From Phascolarctos cinereus (taxonomy: Eukaryota; Chordata; Mammalia; Diprotodontia; Phascolarctidae): a DNA stretch of 64,000 nucleotides. Both the position numbers and the translations under genes were made by a program. Shown piece after piece: positions 62,311 to 64,000 of this stretch. Location of the stretch: assembly GCF_002099425.1 (NCBI RefSeq), contig NW_018343982.1:7971501-8035500 (forward strand). Direction: 5' to 3'. The notes under the pieces were generated by a model that saw only the letters and a list, made by a program, of their open reading frames with translations, did no database searches and had not been told where the DNA came from. Numbering within the stretch: the first letter of the stretch is position 1; every line of letters starts with the position of its first letter.

Positions 62311-64000
62311 ATCAAATATCTTCTTTTTTTAAAATAACTTCTGCACCCATAAGGAGTAGAGGGGGATATGCAGATGAAGCAGCTAGATTGACAGCATCCA
62401 TGAGTGCAGCCCTTCATTCCAAAGGAATTACACTAACCCCTGTTTTTGGCTTTATTTGATTTCTACATGAATAGCTTATTTACAGATAGCTGGGGTTTAG
62501 TGCCCCAAGGTTGGTACTTTTTAAAGAAGCTCTAGCTCTCTTTGTCTGCCTACGTATAAAATCACATACTCCCTAAAAGATGCAGACCGTTCTGAAGTGG
62601 AATTATGTCTGTGAGAACCATTACATGGAAGCAATTATTTAAGTTGATCCCTTCCCCTGAGCCAGATAAAAATAGGTAACCTAATAGGTGGCAGAGAGGT
62701 GCAATGTACATGTCTTCCTATACCCTTCCTGTACAAATATGTCTGATAGTTGTTTGTATGTTTCCAATAAACCTTGTAGAGTAAAGGGCCTACAACTGAA
62801 CGTGAAATGTTGGCTCTATTTCTGGATATCCTAGATTTTACAAAAGCGTCTGTTATCATAAAATGGGGCATATAAAATGTGTAATTTTCAGATCAATTGT
62901 AGAGAGGGAAAGGACTGTATATCAAGTTTATCTGAATCTCATTTTGGAAGAACCCAGACCTGTTGCCAAAAAGTCCTTTGCCAAACATCTTTTACATCTC
63001 TCTCCTGAAGTTGTATACAACTATACTTGTCCTATAGGACAAATAGCACATGGGAGTTGAGGTGAGTGTTAATAGCACAAGTTAAACAAAGTTGCAGACA
63101 GCAAAATCAAAATGGGTGCTCAACTTTGCTTAGGGAGAGAGAATGAAAGAATTATCAGGTGCAGACAAAGCCCATAAAATGAACAGCACCACCTTTCAAG
63201 AAACTAACAGTAAATACTCCAATCTAGAACTAAGAAGGAGAGACTGGAGGTACAATCTCTGTTACAGTTTAGTCACCAGGAACAAAGCCAAGGGCAGAGT
63301 AAGGAGCCTTTGGGATGGGGAAGAGGCAGGAAAGCAATTCAAAGATAACAACTTTCCCTTCATTTTATAAAATAGTAGGGAAAAGGGGTGAGAACTGGGA
63401 TAACCAAGACAAATCCCCCAGAAAGTAAGCAAATGAATGCTTGTGTGTTAAAGGGTTAAATCTATATCTGTGTATATGCATATAAAAGTGGATACTTGGT
63501 AAGTGTAGAAATAGGTGAAATTTTTGGTCAGTGTATATCTGCACAAATATGTGGGTATTAATTTTGTGTGGAAGATATCTATTTTTACAAGGTCAAAAGT
63601 ACAAGAGTACTCAGCCTGTGGTAAGGGAGGGGTAGTAGAGGATGGGGGGGCGGACAGGGGAAAAGCTTCAGTTAGAGAGAACTTCCAAGCCAATCTGATT
63701 AGAATCAGTCAGAATATCTTTTGAAGTTAGCACTTGAAGTTTATAAATTGTGTATTGTAAGGTTTCAGTAGACTCACATTCCTAGTCTGGCTAGCTAGAG
63801 ACATGATTTCTTGATTCCAAATTTGTTGCAATAAAGAAATTTGTAGATCAGTATATGAGTTTGTCTATGCGAGGAATTCCTTACATAAACACAGAGGGGA
63901 CCAAGGGCTGTCTGAATGCAGCTGTCTAAACTATGTTTTTCTATTTGCATTTTGGTTCTATTAATTTGAATTATTTTCCAAGGTCTCTTGAATTTACAGG
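62311..64000. other. Long repeat-free terminal block
   Basis: About 1.7 kb to the window edge with no SINE or LINE signature I can name. A 65-codon frame at 62,863-63,060 (VERERTVYQVYLNLILEEPR) has no domain. Candidate unique or conserved DNA. It may also hide an old element unknown to me. Confidence 0.4.

Overview
This 64 kb window looks like intergenic or deep intronic DNA from a marsupial. I find no intact protein-coding gene and no tRNA, rRNA, CRISPR or operon-like structure. The marsupial call rests on many copies of a tRNA-derived CORE-SINE whose head begins GGGGCAGCTAGGTGGCACAG. In marsupial genomes this is the SINE1_Mdo / WSINE1 / MAR1 group, named from memory. L2, L3/CR1 and MIR/THER fossils lie everywhere, together with L1, an ORF1-only L1 derivative, an RTE relic, hAT-type miniature elements and solo LTRs. 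I cannot separate American from Australian marsupials by eye.

Layout. At 0-10 kb there are L2, L3/CR1 and MIR fossils, a solo LTR (about 2.2-2.75 kb) and two L3/CR1 copies in opposite orientation (3.8-8.0 kb). At 10.4-13.05 kb lies a long decayed RTE-clade LINE. At 14.3-17.3 kb is a HAL1-like element (L1 5' end plus ORF1, no ORF2). From 17.4 to 26 kb come dense SINEs, a solo LTR (20.8-21.4 kb), a hAT miniature element split by a SINE, an L3 copy split by a MIR, and an L1 ORF2 fragment. From 27.2 to 28.6 kb the DNA is mostly repeat-free. At 31.1-31.9 kb is a reverse-strand solo LTR. At 32.9-39.5 kb is a nearly full-length reverse-strand L1 relic with an unusually long gap between ORF1 and ORF2. 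From 39.7 to 48.7 kb apparently unique blocks alternate with MIR/L2 and a second L1 3' fragment. From 49 to 61.3 kb there are L3, MIR, CR1, hAT and LTR fossils, many nested in one another. From 61.3 to 64 kb the DNA is largely unassigned.

How the parts relate. Nothing here works as a pathway. The structure is a record of insertions. SINEs ending in poly(A) fit L1 mobilisation, while SINEs with the same head but a GTCAnnnAGTCAGACA-type 3' end resemble RTE/BovB tails. Several insertions keep readable target-site duplications and give a relative order: L3, CR1 and L2 are oldest, MIR and hAT intermediate, and poly(A)-tailed SINEs youngest. The most notable items are the ORF1-only HAL1-like element, the long L1 inter-ORF spacer, and several repeat-free blocks that could be conserved non-coding elements. 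I did not find a convincing new biological system. Repeat boundaries are by eye, usually good to about 10-50 bases.
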